Shown piece by piece: positions 1 to 6,960 of a stretch of 32,629 nucleotides of DNA (its first letter is position 1; each line of letters begins with the position of its first letter). The notes under the pieces were generated by a model that was not told where the DNA came from, ran no database searches, and saw only the letters and a list, made by a program, of their open reading frames with translations. This DNA comes from Rhizobiales bacterium 2SD. Its GTDB lineage: Bacteria > Pseudomonadota > Alphaproteobacteria > Rhizobiales > Beijerinckiaceae. The position numbers and the translations under genes are program-made. The DNA is taken from NCBI GenBank assembly GCA_005502805.1, contig SCMY01000021.1, forward strand, positions 1-32,629, given 5' to 3'.

Positions 1-159
1 GGGCTGGCTTGTCGGGGGAGGGCGGCACTGAACGAGGCTCTTCGAGACTTTCGGCAGACGCGGCGATATACCGATCCCTAGCACGAACGAGGCCAAGCGC
101 GGAAACATAATTCAACAAGATAATTATGTGAAATTAAGAATCCCACGTAATCCTACGTC
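1..159. other. non-coding upstream region with inverted repeats
   Basis: I see no credible gene here. The stretch from about 100 is much more AT-rich than the rest of the window. It holds two inverted repeats just upstream of the promoter at 164: CATAATT/AATTATG (106-112 and 122-128, 9-nt gap) and ACGTA/TACGT (145-149 and 154-158, 4-nt gap). The second ends 5 nt before the -35 box, which is a usual place for an activator site. No regulator can be named. Confidence 0.4.
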
Positions 160-163
160 TTGT

Positions 164-192
164 TTGACAAAGAGAACGATCGAACCTATCAA
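164..192 (+). promoter_or_regulatory. sigma-70-type promoter of the sulfonate-type ABC operon
   Basis: A perfect -35 box TTGACA (164-169) is followed after 17 nt by a -10-like TATCAA (187-192). The predicted transcription start, about 198-200, coincides with the 5' edge of the SAM-II riboswitch. The same arrangement recurs at 3519-3547 with an identical -35 and the same 35-nt distance to the riboswitch stem, which supports a real promoter. Confidence 0.7.
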
Positions 193-197
193 TCGGA

Positions 198-256
198 CAC
201 GCGCCGATTTGAGCCAGCAGCTTGCGGGCGCGAAACAAGTGCAGCTAAAGCGGGGG
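198..256 (+). ncRNA. SAM-II riboswitch, copy 1
   Basis: The sequence fits the SAM-II (metA-type) aptamer as I remember it. P1 pairs CGCGCC (200-205) with GGCGCG (227-232). GATTTGA follows the 5' arm, TTGC (222-225) lies in the loop, and the 3' tail carries AACAAGTGCAGCTAAAG. TTGC can pair with GCAG (241-244) to form the H-type pseudoknot, where the crystallised SAM-II RNA pairs UUGCA with UGUAG. A near-identical copy lies at 3553-3610. SAM-II elements bind S-adenosylmethionine and turn downstream genes off when SAM is plentiful. The controlled gene starts at 312, 55 nt downstream. Confidence 0.88.
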
Positions 257-311
257 CGCCGGAGGTGATCAGCCTCCATCCCTTCGCGCAAAGTCTTCGA
301 AGGGGAACGCC

Positions 312-1286
312 ATGCCGATCATCTCGCTTCCGACCCGTCGCGTCGTGCTTGCCGGCCTTGCCGCGGCTTCGTTCGCCTTCGGCAGCGCGCAGGCGCAGGC
401 GCCGAAAGAGATCCGCGTCGACTACGCCACCTACAACCCGGTCAGCCTGCTGCTGAAGGAGCGCGGCATCCTGGAGAAGGCGCTGGAGGCCGATGGCGTC
501 AAGGTGCGCTGGGTCTTCTCGGCCGGCTCGAACAAGGCGCTCGAATTCCTCAACGCCGGCTCGCTCGATTTCGGTTCGACTGCCGGCGCTGCCGCGCTGA
601 TCGCCAAGATCAACGGCACTCCGATCAAGTCGATCTATGTCTATTCACGGCCGGAATGGACGGCGCTCGTCACCGGCGCCAAGAGCGAGGTCAGCAAGGT
701 GGCCGACCTCAAGGGCAAGCGCGTCGCCGTCACCCGCGGCACCGATCCGCACATCTTCCTGGTGCGCTCGCTCGCCGAGGCCGGTCTGACCGAGAAGGAC
801 GTCAAGCTCGTGCTGCTCCAGCACGCCGACGGTCGGCTGGCTTTGGAGCGCGGCGATGTCGAGGCCTGGGCGGGGCTCGACCCGATGATGGCCGCCGCCG
901 AGGTCGAGGCGGGCGCCAAGCTCTTCCACCGCAAGGCCGCCGACAACACCTGGGGCGTGCTCAACGTCCGCGAGGAGTTCTCCGAGAAGAACCCCGAGCT
1001 CGTCCGCAAGGTGCTCAAGGCCTATGAGGAGGCGCGCGCCATCGCCCTCGCCAATCCGGCTGAGGTCCGCAAGGCGCTGGTCGAGGCGACCAAGCTCTCC
1101 GACGCAGTAATCGAGCGCCAGCTCACCCGCACCGAACTGACCCACAGCACGATCGGCCCGGCACAGGCCGAGACGATCCTCGCGGCGGGCCTCGCTCTGC
1201 AGCAGGCCGGCGTTCTGCCCGCCAATGCCGACGTCAAGGCGACTGTCGACGCGCTGATCGACAAGCGCTTTGCCGCGACCAACTGA
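312..1286 (+). CDS. ABC transporter periplasmic binding protein, aliphatic sulfonate/taurine (SsuA/TauA) type
   Basis: Predicted periplasmic solute receptor of a sulfonate-type importer, 324 aa, the usual length. The N-terminus has a twin-arginine-like signal (TRRVVL, residues 8-13), a hydrophobic stretch and Ala-rich cleavage sites ending near residue 30. The mature protein has the NMT1/SsuA-like fold pattern, with KVADLKGKRVAVTRGTD (about residues 129-145) typical of the family. The start is set by GAAGGGG (299-305) just upstream. It is the first gene behind a SAM-II riboswitch and is followed by permease and ATPase genes, so the substrate is probably an organosulfur compound used for sulfur or methionine supply. 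No desulfonating monooxygenase is adjacent. The exact ligand cannot be read from sequence. Confidence 0.85.
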   Translation: MPIISLPTRRVVLAGLAAASFAFGSAQAQAPKEIRVDYATYNPVSLLLKERGILEKALEADGVKVRWVFSAGSNKALEFLNAGSLDFGSTAGAAALIAKINGTPIKSIYVYSRPEWTALVTGAKSEVSKVADLKGKRVAVTRGTDPHIFLVRSLAEAGLTEKDVKLVLLQHADGRLALERGDVEAWAGLDPMMAAAEVEAGAKLFHRKAADNTWGVLNVREEFSEKNPELVRKVLKAYEEARAIALANPAEVRKALVEATKLSDAVIERQLTRTELTHSTIGPAQAETILAAGLALQQAGVLPANADVKATVDALIDKRFAATN

Positions 1287-1306
1287 GCGGTCATGATCGC
1301 GGGCCG

Positions 1307-2140
1307 ATGAGCACGATCGAGATCGCAGAGGCCGTCGACGAGACGAAGGCCGCGCCGCAAGCGCGGCCGGCGTCGCGCGCCGGCCTGCGCCTCGCCGGCT
1401 TCCTGCTGCCCGTCGTCCTCGCGATCATCTGGGAAATCCTCGTTCGCGCCGGCCTCGCCAATGGCCGGCTGATGCCGCCGCCCAGCGTGGTCGGCAAAAC
1501 GCTCTGGCAGCTCGCAGTCAGCGGCGAGCTCTGGACCCATGCATGGGCGACCCTCTGGCGCGTCGGCGCCGGCTTCGGCATCGGCGCGGCCGTCGGGACT
1601 GCCTTGGGCGCCCTGACCGGAGCCCTGCCGCTGGCGCGCGGCCTGCTCGACCCGACCTTGCAGGCGCTGCGCGCCATTCCCTCGATCGCCTGGGTGCCGC
1701 TCTTCATCCTCTGGTTCGGCATCTTCGAGGCCTCGAAGGTGGCGCTGATCGCGGTCGGCGTCTTCTTCCCGGTCTATCTCGGCGTTGCCGCAGCGATCCT
1801 CTCGATCGACCGCAAGATCGTCGAGGTCGGCCGCGTCTTTCGCCTTAGCCGGCTCGCCATGGTCCGGCGCGTGCTGCTGCCGGCGATCCTGCCCGACTGG
1901 TTCACGGCGCTGCGCGGCGGGCTCGGGCTCGGCTTCATGTTCGTCGTCGCCGCCGAGATCATGGGTGCGAGCGAGGGGCTCGGCTATCTCCTGGTCGACG
2001 GCCAGCAGCTCGGCCGGCCCGACACGATCATCGCCGCGATCATCGCCTTCGCCGTGCTCGGCAAGCTCGCCGACGGTCTGCTGCTCGCGCTGACCCGCCC
2101 CTTCCTTGCCTGGCAGGACACCGCCAGGGACAGGCTCTGA
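1307..2140 (+). CDS. ABC transporter permease, SsuC/TauC type
   Basis: Inner-membrane permease of the same importer, 277 aa. It has a cytoplasmic N-terminus, about six hydrophobic segments and a binding-protein-dependent transport domain. The EAA-type cytoplasmic loop lies around residues 165-195 (VEVGRVFRLSR...VLLPAILP) and would contact the ATPase. RAIPSIAWVPLFILWFG (about 125-141) is characteristic of the sulfonate/nitrate/taurine permeases. It begins 20 nt after the binding-protein stop and its end lies 7 nt before the ATPase start, so the three genes are one operon. Hydrophobic content and family motifs are clear; substrate is inferred from the group only. Confidence 0.87.
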   Translation: MSTIEIAEAVDETKAAPQARPASRAGLRLAGFLLPVVLAIIWEILVRAGLANGRLMPPPSVVGKTLWQLAVSGELWTHAWATLWRVGAGFGIGAAVGTALGALTGALPLARGLLDPTLQALRAIPSIAWVPLFILWFGIFEASKVALIAVGVFFPVYLGVAAAILSIDRKIVEVGRVFRLSRLAMVRRVLLPAILPDWFTALRGGLGLGFMFVVAAEIMGASEGLGYLLVDGQQLGRPDTIIAAIIAFAVLGKLADGLLLALTRPFLAWQDTARDRL

Positions 2141-2147
2141 GTGCGCG

Positions 2148-2930
2148 ATGCTGACCTTCGACCACCTCGCCAAGACCTATGCCGACGGCACCCGAGCGCT
2201 CTCCGGCATCGACATCTCCGTTGCCGCGGGAGAGATCCTGGCGCTGGTCGGCGGCTCCGGCTGCGGCAAGACCACGCTGCTGCGCCTCGTCGCCGGGCTC
2301 GACCGGCCGAGCGAAGGGCGCATCCTGCTCGACGATGCCGCCATCACCGAGCCGCGCGCCGATGTCGGCGTGATCTTCCAGGAGCCGCGCCTGCTGCCCT
2401 GGCTCTCGGTCGCCGACAATGCCGGCTTCGGCCTCAGCCATCTGCCGGCAACGGAGCGTGCTCGCCTCGTCACCGGTGCGCTCGTCCGCGTCGGCCTCGC
2501 CGGCTACGAGGCGCGCTGGCCGCGCGAGCTCTCCGGCGGCCAGCAGCAGCGCGTCGCCATCGCCCGCGCTTTGGTCACCCGGCCCAAGCTGCTCCTGATG
2601 GACGAGCCTTTCTCTGCCCTCGACGCCACCACGCGCGCCAGCCTGCACGGCCATCTCCTCGCGCTCTGGGAAGAGAGCCGGCCGACCGTGGTGATGGTCA
2701 CTCATGATGTCGAGGAAGCCGTGACGCTGGCCGACCGCATCGTGGTGATGCAGCCCAGGCCCGGCCGCATCTTCGATGAGCTCGACAATCCGCTGACCCG
2801 CCCGCGTGACCGGCTTTCGCCGGCCTTCGAGGCGATCAAGCGCGAGGCGCTGCGCACGCTCGATCGCTCGCTCACCGACAGCGAGCCGCGCCAGCACAAG
2901 GCGGCCGAGAGCGCCGGTATGTGGTGGTAG
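2148..2930 (+). CDS. ABC transporter ATP-binding protein, SsuB/TauB type
   Basis: ATPase that powers the importer, 260 aa. All canonical motifs are intact: Walker A GGSGCGKTT with Lys41, Q-loop FQEP with Gln78, signature LSGGQ at 128-132, Walker B LLLMDEP at 148-154 and switch His186 (THDVEEA). PRLLPW after the Q-loop is typical of the sulfonate/nitrate ATPases. I chose the ATG at 2148 because homologues begin close to MLTF; an in-frame TTG at 2106 would lie inside the permease. This intact enzyme is the natural reference for the degenerate paralogue at 3671-4381, with which it shares the C-terminal pattern VEEA..LADRI and LDN.L.RPR. Confidence 0.9.
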   Translation: MLTFDHLAKTYADGTRALSGIDISVAAGEILALVGGSGCGKTTLLRLVAGLDRPSEGRILLDDAAITEPRADVGVIFQEPRLLPWLSVADNAGFGLSHLPATERARLVTGALVRVGLAGYEARWPRELSGGQQQRVAIARALVTRPKLLLMDEPFSALDATTRASLHGHLLALWEESRPTVVMVTHDVEEAVTLADRIVVMQPRPGRIFDELDNPLTRPRDRLSPAFEAIKREALRTLDRSLTDSEPRQHKAAESAGMWW

Positions 2931-2959
2931 CCGCCGCGCGAGCGTGGCAGCATCGGGCG

Positions 2960-3547
2960 ATGGAGATCACGCCCATCCCTCGCGAGACGATCACGACCGC
3001 TCGGCTCGTCTTGCGGCCCTCGACAGGAGCCGATGCGCAGCGCGCTTTCGAGATCCAGTCCGACTGGGCGGTCACCCGCATGCTGCGCATGGCCTCCTTC
3101 CCGCCCGACCGGGCCGAGATCGAAGCCTGGTTCGCTGACCATCCGCGCGAATGGGCGGCGGGGGAGGCCTATCGTTTCGCCGCGCTGCGGGACGGGCGGA
3201 TGATTGGGCTGGTTGATCTCGATGAGATCGCCGATGGCGAGGGCGAGATCGGCTATTGGTTCGAGCCAGCATCCTGGGGCCGGGGCTTTGCCTCGGAGGC
3301 GGCGAGGGCGGTGGTGGGGTTCGCGTTCGCTGAAGCAGGCCTATCGATGCTTCGTTCGGGGCATGCCGCCGACAATGCCGCCTCGGGGCGGGTGCTGGAG
3401 AGGCTGGGCTTTCACTTGCTTGACCGGGTCGAGCGACCCTCGCGCTCATGCGGCGAGACGATCCTGCAATGCCGCTACCGGCTCCCTCGCGAGAACTTTG
3501 CCGAGTGCGGTCGACTGTTTGACAAAACGGACGCTCAGACCTTATGA
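2960..3547 (+). CDS. GNAT family N-acetyltransferase (RimJ/RimL-like)
   Basis: Predicted acetyl-CoA-dependent N-acetyltransferase, 195 aa. It opens with TARLVLRP, the usual RimJ-like beginning, and carries the acetyl-CoA loop in WGRGFASEAARAVVGFAF plus the late motif NAASGRVLERLGF. The acceptor is unknown. ATG 2960 suits the family better than the in-frame ATG at 2921, which would overlap the ATPase gene. It lies 29 nt after the ATPase stop and is probably co-transcribed. The last residues (GRLFDKTDAQTL) and stop codon are encoded by DNA that is also the promoter of the next transcript: the -10 box at 3542-3547 contains the TGA stop. The C-terminal tail may therefore be a by-product of that module. 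Confidence 0.8.
   Translation: MEITPIPRETITTARLVLRPSTGADAQRAFEIQSDWAVTRMLRMASFPPDRAEIEAWFADHPREWAAGEAYRFAALRDGRMIGLVDLDEIADGEGEIGYWFEPASWGRGFASEAARAVVGFAFAEAGLSMLRSGHAADNAASGRVLERLGFHLLDRVERPSRSCGETILQCRYRLPRENFAECGRLFDKTDAQTL
3519..3547 (+). promoter_or_regulatory. sigma-70-type promoter of the degenerate ATPase/OsmC transcript
   Basis: TTGACA (3519-3524) and TTATGA (3542-3547) are separated by 17 nt; TATGAA at an 18-nt spacing is an alternative. The predicted start is about 3553, at the 5' edge of the second SAM-II element. The -35 box and its flank GTTTGACAAA match the promoter at 164, while the spacer sequences differ, which suggests selection on the promoter elements. It overlaps the 3' end of the acetyltransferase gene. 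Confidence 0.68.
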
Positions 3548-3552
3548 AAGGA

Positions 3553-3610
3553 CACGCGCCGATTTGAGCCTCAGCTTGCGGGCGCGAAACAAATGCAGCT
3601 AAAGCGCGGG
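3553..3610 (+). ncRNA. SAM-II riboswitch, copy 2
   Basis: Nearly identical to the copy at 198-256. P1 is CGCGCC (3555-3560) with GGCGCG (3581-3586), again followed by GATTTGA. Loop TTGC (3576-3579) can pair with GCAG (3595-3598), and the GCTAAAG tail is conserved. The differences are few: one base fewer in the loop and AAATGCAG in place of AAGTGCAG. It precedes the gene at 3671 by about 60 nt, so that gene and osmC should be repressed when SAM is abundant. An ATG at 3593 lies inside the pseudoknot strand and is not a likely start. Confidence 0.88.
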
Positions 3611-3670
3611 ACGACGAGATGGCCTGATGCCGTCGGCGCTCCCTCCGCCTTGTTATGGAAGGAGCCAGTT

Positions 3671-4381
3671 ATGTCGGCCGTTCTTCACGATCTCTCCTGT
3701 CCTTCCGACGAATTTCTGCCCCGTCCTGCGGCTGGCAAGGTCGTCGCCTTGCTCGGTGTCTCCGGGGTGCGGGCTGCGGCCTTGCGAGCATTCGCTGGCC
3801 CGACCGGCGATGAAGGCACGGTGCCGACGGCCGAGATCGGCCTGCTCTGCGCCCGGCCGCGCTTCTTCCCCTGGCTCAGCCTGACCGAGAACCTCGCCTT
3901 CGCCCTGCCGAAGGCGACGCCGTTCGAGCGCGAGGGGCTGATCGCCAATGTGCTGGTCCGCGTCGGCCTCGCTGCGGAGGCGGCGCAACGGCCGGACGCG
4001 CTCTCGGCCGAAGAGCTGCTGCGGCTCGCCATCGCTCGCCTGCTGCTGGTCCGGCCGCGTCTCCTGCTGATCGATGAACCCTTTTCGGGGCTCGGCTTCG
4101 AGGCGCGCGCGCGGCTCGGCGCTTTCCTATCGGAACTCTGTACGCAAGGGCGTCCTGCTGTCGTCATCGCCACCGGCTCGGTCGAGGAAGCCTTGCGCCT
4201 GGCTGACCGCATCCTCGTCCTGCCGCAGCAGCCGGGACCGGTCGCCTTCAGCCTCGACAATCTGCTGGCGCGCCCGCGTGAAGAAGGCTCGGTCGGCTTC
4301 GTCGCCCTGCGCCGCGAACTGCGTCGGGCGCTGGAAAAGGAAGGCCGGCATGCCCCGTCGGAGGTGGAGGCCGCGGCCTGA
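3671..4381 (+). CDS. degenerate SsuB-like ABC ATPase (pseudo-ATPase)
   Basis: A 236-aa full-length paralogue of the sulfonate ATPase whose catalytic motifs are mostly gone. Where Walker A should be it reads LGVSGVRAAAL (29-39) with no GKT. The Q-loop Gln is replaced (LLCARP for IFQEP). The signature is LSAEE (111-115), the D-loop is SGLG, and the switch His is Gly (ATGS at 167-170). Walker B LLLIDEP (131-137) with its glutamate is kept, and so is the FFPWLSLTENLAFAL region that resembles PWLSVADNAGFGL in the intact enzyme. The frame is open throughout, so it is not an ordinary pseudogene. Start 3671 is supported by AAGGAG (3658-3663). It lies behind its own SAM-II element and before osmC. ATP hydrolysis seems impossible; a regulatory or structural role is inferred. 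Confidence 0.82.
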   Translation: MSAVLHDLSCPSDEFLPRPAAGKVVALLGVSGVRAAALRAFAGPTGDEGTVPTAEIGLLCARPRFFPWLSLTENLAFALPKATPFEREGLIANVLVRVGLAAEAAQRPDALSAEELLRLAIARLLLVRPRLLLIDEPFSGLGFEARARLGAFLSELCTQGRPAVVIATGSVEEALRLADRILVLPQQPGPVAFSLDNLLARPREEGSVGFVALRRELRRALEKEGRHAPSEVEAAA

Positions 4382-4422
4382 AGCGGCTACAAGCCGGCGA
4401 CTGGTGCACAAGGATAACGATC

Positions 4423-4932
4423 ATGGACGTCACCGCGCTGCGCGCTCTGCAGGCCCCGCTCAAGGACAAGTATCGTGAGGCGCCCGATGCGGCGGTGATC
4501 ACGCTGAAAGCCAAGGGCGAGCTCGACGACCAGCATATCGCCTGCAAGGTAGAGACCGGCCGCGCGATCGCGCTCGCCGGCCTGCATCCGGCGACGGGTG
4601 GCTCGGGCGCCGAGCTCTGCTCCGGCGACATGCTGCTCGAGGCGCTCGTCGCCTGCGCCGGCGTCACACTGAAGGCGGTCGCGACCGCGCTCGAGATCGA
4701 GCTGAAGAAGGGTACGGTCCGCGCCGAGGGCGATCTCGATTTCCGCGGCACGCTCGGCGTCGCCAAGGACGCTGCAGTCGGCTTCAAGGCGATTCGCCTC
4801 TCCTTCGACGTCGAGACCGACGCGCCGCAGGAGAAGCTCGACACGTTGCTCAAGCTGACCGAGCGCTATTGCGTCGTCTTCCAGACGCTCAATGTGAAGC
4901 CCGAGCTCTCGGCCAATCTCGCGCGAGCCTGA
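4423..4932 (+). CDS. OsmC family protein
   Basis: OsmC/Ohr-superfamily protein of 169 aa. Known members are dimeric thiol peroxidases that reduce organic hydroperoxides through two cysteines. Here the candidates are Cys78 in LLEALVACAG and Cys150 in ERYCVVFQTL, both at family positions, with a preceding Glu73. An extra Cys66 (ELCSGDM) is also present. AAGGATAAC (4409-4417) provides the ribosome site. It starts 41 nt after the degenerate ATPase and probably shares its SAM-II-controlled transcript, which ties it to sulfur metabolism. Whether it is a peroxidase or one of the less defined OsmC relatives cannot be decided here. Its stop abuts the convergent MFS stop within the palindrome GCCTGATCAGGC (4927-4938). 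Confidence 0.85.
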   Translation: MDVTALRALQAPLKDKYREAPDAAVITLKAKGELDDQHIACKVETGRAIALAGLHPATGGSGAELCSGDMLLEALVACAGVTLKAVATALEIELKKGTVRAEGDLDFRGTLGVAKDAAVGFKAIRLSFDVETDAPQEKLDTLLKLTERYCVVFQTLNVKPELSANLARA

Positions 4933-6174
4933 TCAGGCCGGCAGCGGGCGCGGCGATCCATCCGCCTCCGTCGCCTCCGGTTCCTGCGAGATCGGGGCCG
5001 TCATCGGGTCGATGATGGCAAAGGGGCGCTCGGACATCTGTTCGGGCGCGGCGCGCTGGCGGATGCGCAGCACCGCCAGGGCGGCGAGCAGGGCGCTGAT
5101 CGCGGCCATGAAATAGAGCAGGCCGTTGATGTCGAGCCGCGCCATCACCTGGGCGCCGAGGATCGGCCCCGCCGCCGAGCCGATGCCGCTGACCAGGATC
5201 AGCCGGCCGCTCACGGCGACGACACGGTCTTGCGGCATGCGATCGAGCGCATGGGCGACGCAGACCGGATAGAGCGTCGACATGAAGCCGCCGAGCAGCG
5301 CGGCGACCGGCAGGACAGCGCCGAGATGGCGCGGCACCAGGTCGAGCGCGACGGCCGCCGTCGAGAAGCCGAGCGCCAGCCCCGCCAGCACGATCCGGCG
5401 GTCGCCGCGATCGGAGAAGCGGCCGACCGGGACCTGGAAGGCGAAGCCGCCGAGCACAGCGACCAGCATGAACAGGGCGATCGTCTCCTGCGGGATGGCG
5501 TTGCGCGCCATCCAGGCCGGGAACAGCGCATAGAAGGCGCTGCTGATCATGCCGGCGATCACGCAGCCGATCACCGAGATCGGCGCCTGCCGCGTCAGTT
5601 CGCCATAGGGCAGCGAGGCTTCGGGTGGCAGCGTCGGCGCTTCGGCGCGGGTAGTGCTGACCATCACCAGCGCCAGCGCGAACAGCGCGACGATGATGTT
5701 GAACGGCATGGCGGTCTCGACCGGGAGCTTGCCGATCAGCAATTGCCCGGCTGCGAGCGCCAGGAAAGTGCCGACCATGTAGATTGAGAAGATGCGGCCG
5801 CGCTGGTCTGCCGGGGCCTTGGCGTTGAGCCAGCTTTCGGTGGTGATGAACAGGCCGACGCAGCCAATGCCGATCGCCATCCGGCATGCGATCCAACCCA
5901 TGGGCGAGACGAAGAGCGGCATCGCGGCCGTCCCGACCACGACCATGCCGGCGAAGGCGGCATAGGCGCGGATATGGCCGATGCGCTGGATCACGCGCCC
6001 GCAGCCGACCGCGCCGATGGTGAAGCCGATGAAATAGGCGCTGAGCACGATGCCGGTCAGCGTCGCGCCGAAGCCCTCGCTCGTCAGCCGCAGCGACAGG
6101 AACGTGTTGAAGAAGCCGTTGGCGAGCTGCACGAGGCTCGTCGCGGCGATGAGCGTTCCGATCTGGACGAGCAA
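4933..6174 (-). CDS. MFS transporter, YcaD-like
   Basis: Major facilitator superfamily permease, 413 aa, with about twelve hydrophobic segments. The pattern resembles E. coli YcaD: NGFFNTFLSLRL in the first helix, GRVIQRIGHIRAYA in loop 2-3, RMAIGIGCVGLFITTESWLN and QVPVGRFSDRGDRRIVL in the second half, then TLYPVCVAHALDRM. The C-terminal 40 residues are polar and Pro/Glu-rich. The start is TTG at 6172-6174, chosen because GGAGG lies 9 nt upstream on the same strand (plus-strand CCTCC at 6184-6188) and no in-frame ATG fits. The substrate is unknown. It is convergent with osmC with no intergenic base. Confidence 0.85.
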   Translation of the reverse strand: MLVQIGTLIAATSLVQLANGFFNTFLSLRLTSEGFGATLTGIVLSAYFIGFTIGAVGCGRVIQRIGHIRAYAAFAGMVVVGTAAMPLFVSPMGWIACRMAIGIGCVGLFITTESWLNAKAPADQRGRIFSIYMVGTFLALAAGQLLIGKLPVETAMPFNIIVALFALALVMVSTTRAEAPTLPPEASLPYGELTRQAPISVIGCVIAGMISSAFYALFPAWMARNAIPQETIALFMLVAVLGGFAFQVPVGRFSDRGDRRIVLAGLALGFSTAAVALDLVPRHLGAVLPVAALLGGFMSTLYPVCVAHALDRMPQDRVVAVSGRLILVSGIGSAAGPILGAQVMARLDINGLLYFMAAISALLAALAVLRIRQRAAPEQMSERPFAIIDPMTAPISQEPEATEADGSPRPLPA

Positions 6175-6405
6175 GGTTGGCGACCTCCAGCGTTGATTGG
6201 AAAGGCCTGCAACTCAACGTCGGAATGTGATCTCGCCATGGCAGGGATCCGGTTCGGACAATAGGCCGCGCCCGCACCGATACGAGCCTGGAGGAGAGCT
6301 TCGTCGAAAACTGGCTCGGCCGCCGCGATATAGGGCCTGATCGGGCCAAGATCGAAACGTCCTGCATTGCTCGCCCGATCGCAGGCGCCGCAACAGGAGA
6401 TCTGC

Positions 6406-6945
6406 ATGCCGATTCTCGCAGCCATCGTCGGCGCCATCACCACTGGGGTGATCTATTGGATGATCTGGGGCGGCGGCATGGAGTATGTCAGCCAGCGCCT
6501 CAGTGCCGGCAGCGAGCAGAAGCGCCGCGAGCTCCTGAGCCGCCGCCGCGCCGAGTCGGAGACCGAAGCGCGCCGCACGGCACTGAAGACGCTGCCGGAA
6601 AGCCGGGACGGCGCCGTCGCGCTGATGTGCCTCGTCGCCCATGAGCGCGGCGAGCCGACCACCGAGCAGCTCGACCTGATCCGCAGTGAGATGCGCGTCA
6701 TGCTGGAATACGGCGCCGATATCGAGGAGCGCCTCGTCCTGGCGCGCCATGCGGTCAAGGCGTCTCCGTCGAAGACGATCGCGCTGATGGATCTGCGCGA
6801 CCTGCTGCGGCCTCATCTGACCCGAGCGGAGTTCGAGGAACTCTTCGGAATGCTGCGCCGCGTCGCCGCGCTCCATGGCGGCCCGACGGACGGGCAGGAC
6901 AGCCTGATCGGCGAGGTCGAGCGGCAACTGCCCCGGCCGCGCTGA
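6406..6945 (+). CDS. TerB-like domain protein with N-terminal membrane segment
   Basis: A 179-aa protein of unknown role. Residues 1-20 form one hydrophobic segment (MPILAAIVGAITTGVIYWMI). A basic stretch follows (about 30-55, KRRELLSRRRAESETEARR), and then an all-helical region that resembles TerB/DjlA N-terminal domains (ALMCLVAHERGEPTTEQLDLI, later LTRAEFEELFGMLRRVAA). TerB-like domains are linked to membrane-associated stress functions, but nothing here fixes a function. ATG 6406 follows AGGAGA (6395-6400); an upstream TTG at 6367 would only add a non-conserved tail. It is a single gene between the divergent MFS gene and the convergent rmuC. Confidence 0.65.
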   Translation: MPILAAIVGAITTGVIYWMIWGGGMEYVSQRLSAGSEQKRRELLSRRRAESETEARRTALKTLPESRDGAVALMCLVAHERGEPTTEQLDLIRSEMRVMLEYGADIEERLVLARHAVKASPSKTIALMDLRDLLRPHLTRAEFEELFGMLRRVAALHGGPTDGQDSLIGEVERQLPRPR

Positions 6946-6960
6946 GGCTCATGGCGCAGC

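Noticed and set aside
160..456. A 98-codon plus-strand frame over the first riboswitch and the start of the binding protein gene
   Set aside because: It starts inside the promoter and reads through the aptamer; the composition is Arg/Ser-rich as in frame-shifted GC-rich DNA.
3593..3670. An N-terminal extension of the degenerate ATPase from ATG 3593
   Set aside because: The ATG is part of the SAM-II pseudoknot strand, and the added residues match nothing in the family. ATG 3671 has a proper ribosome site.
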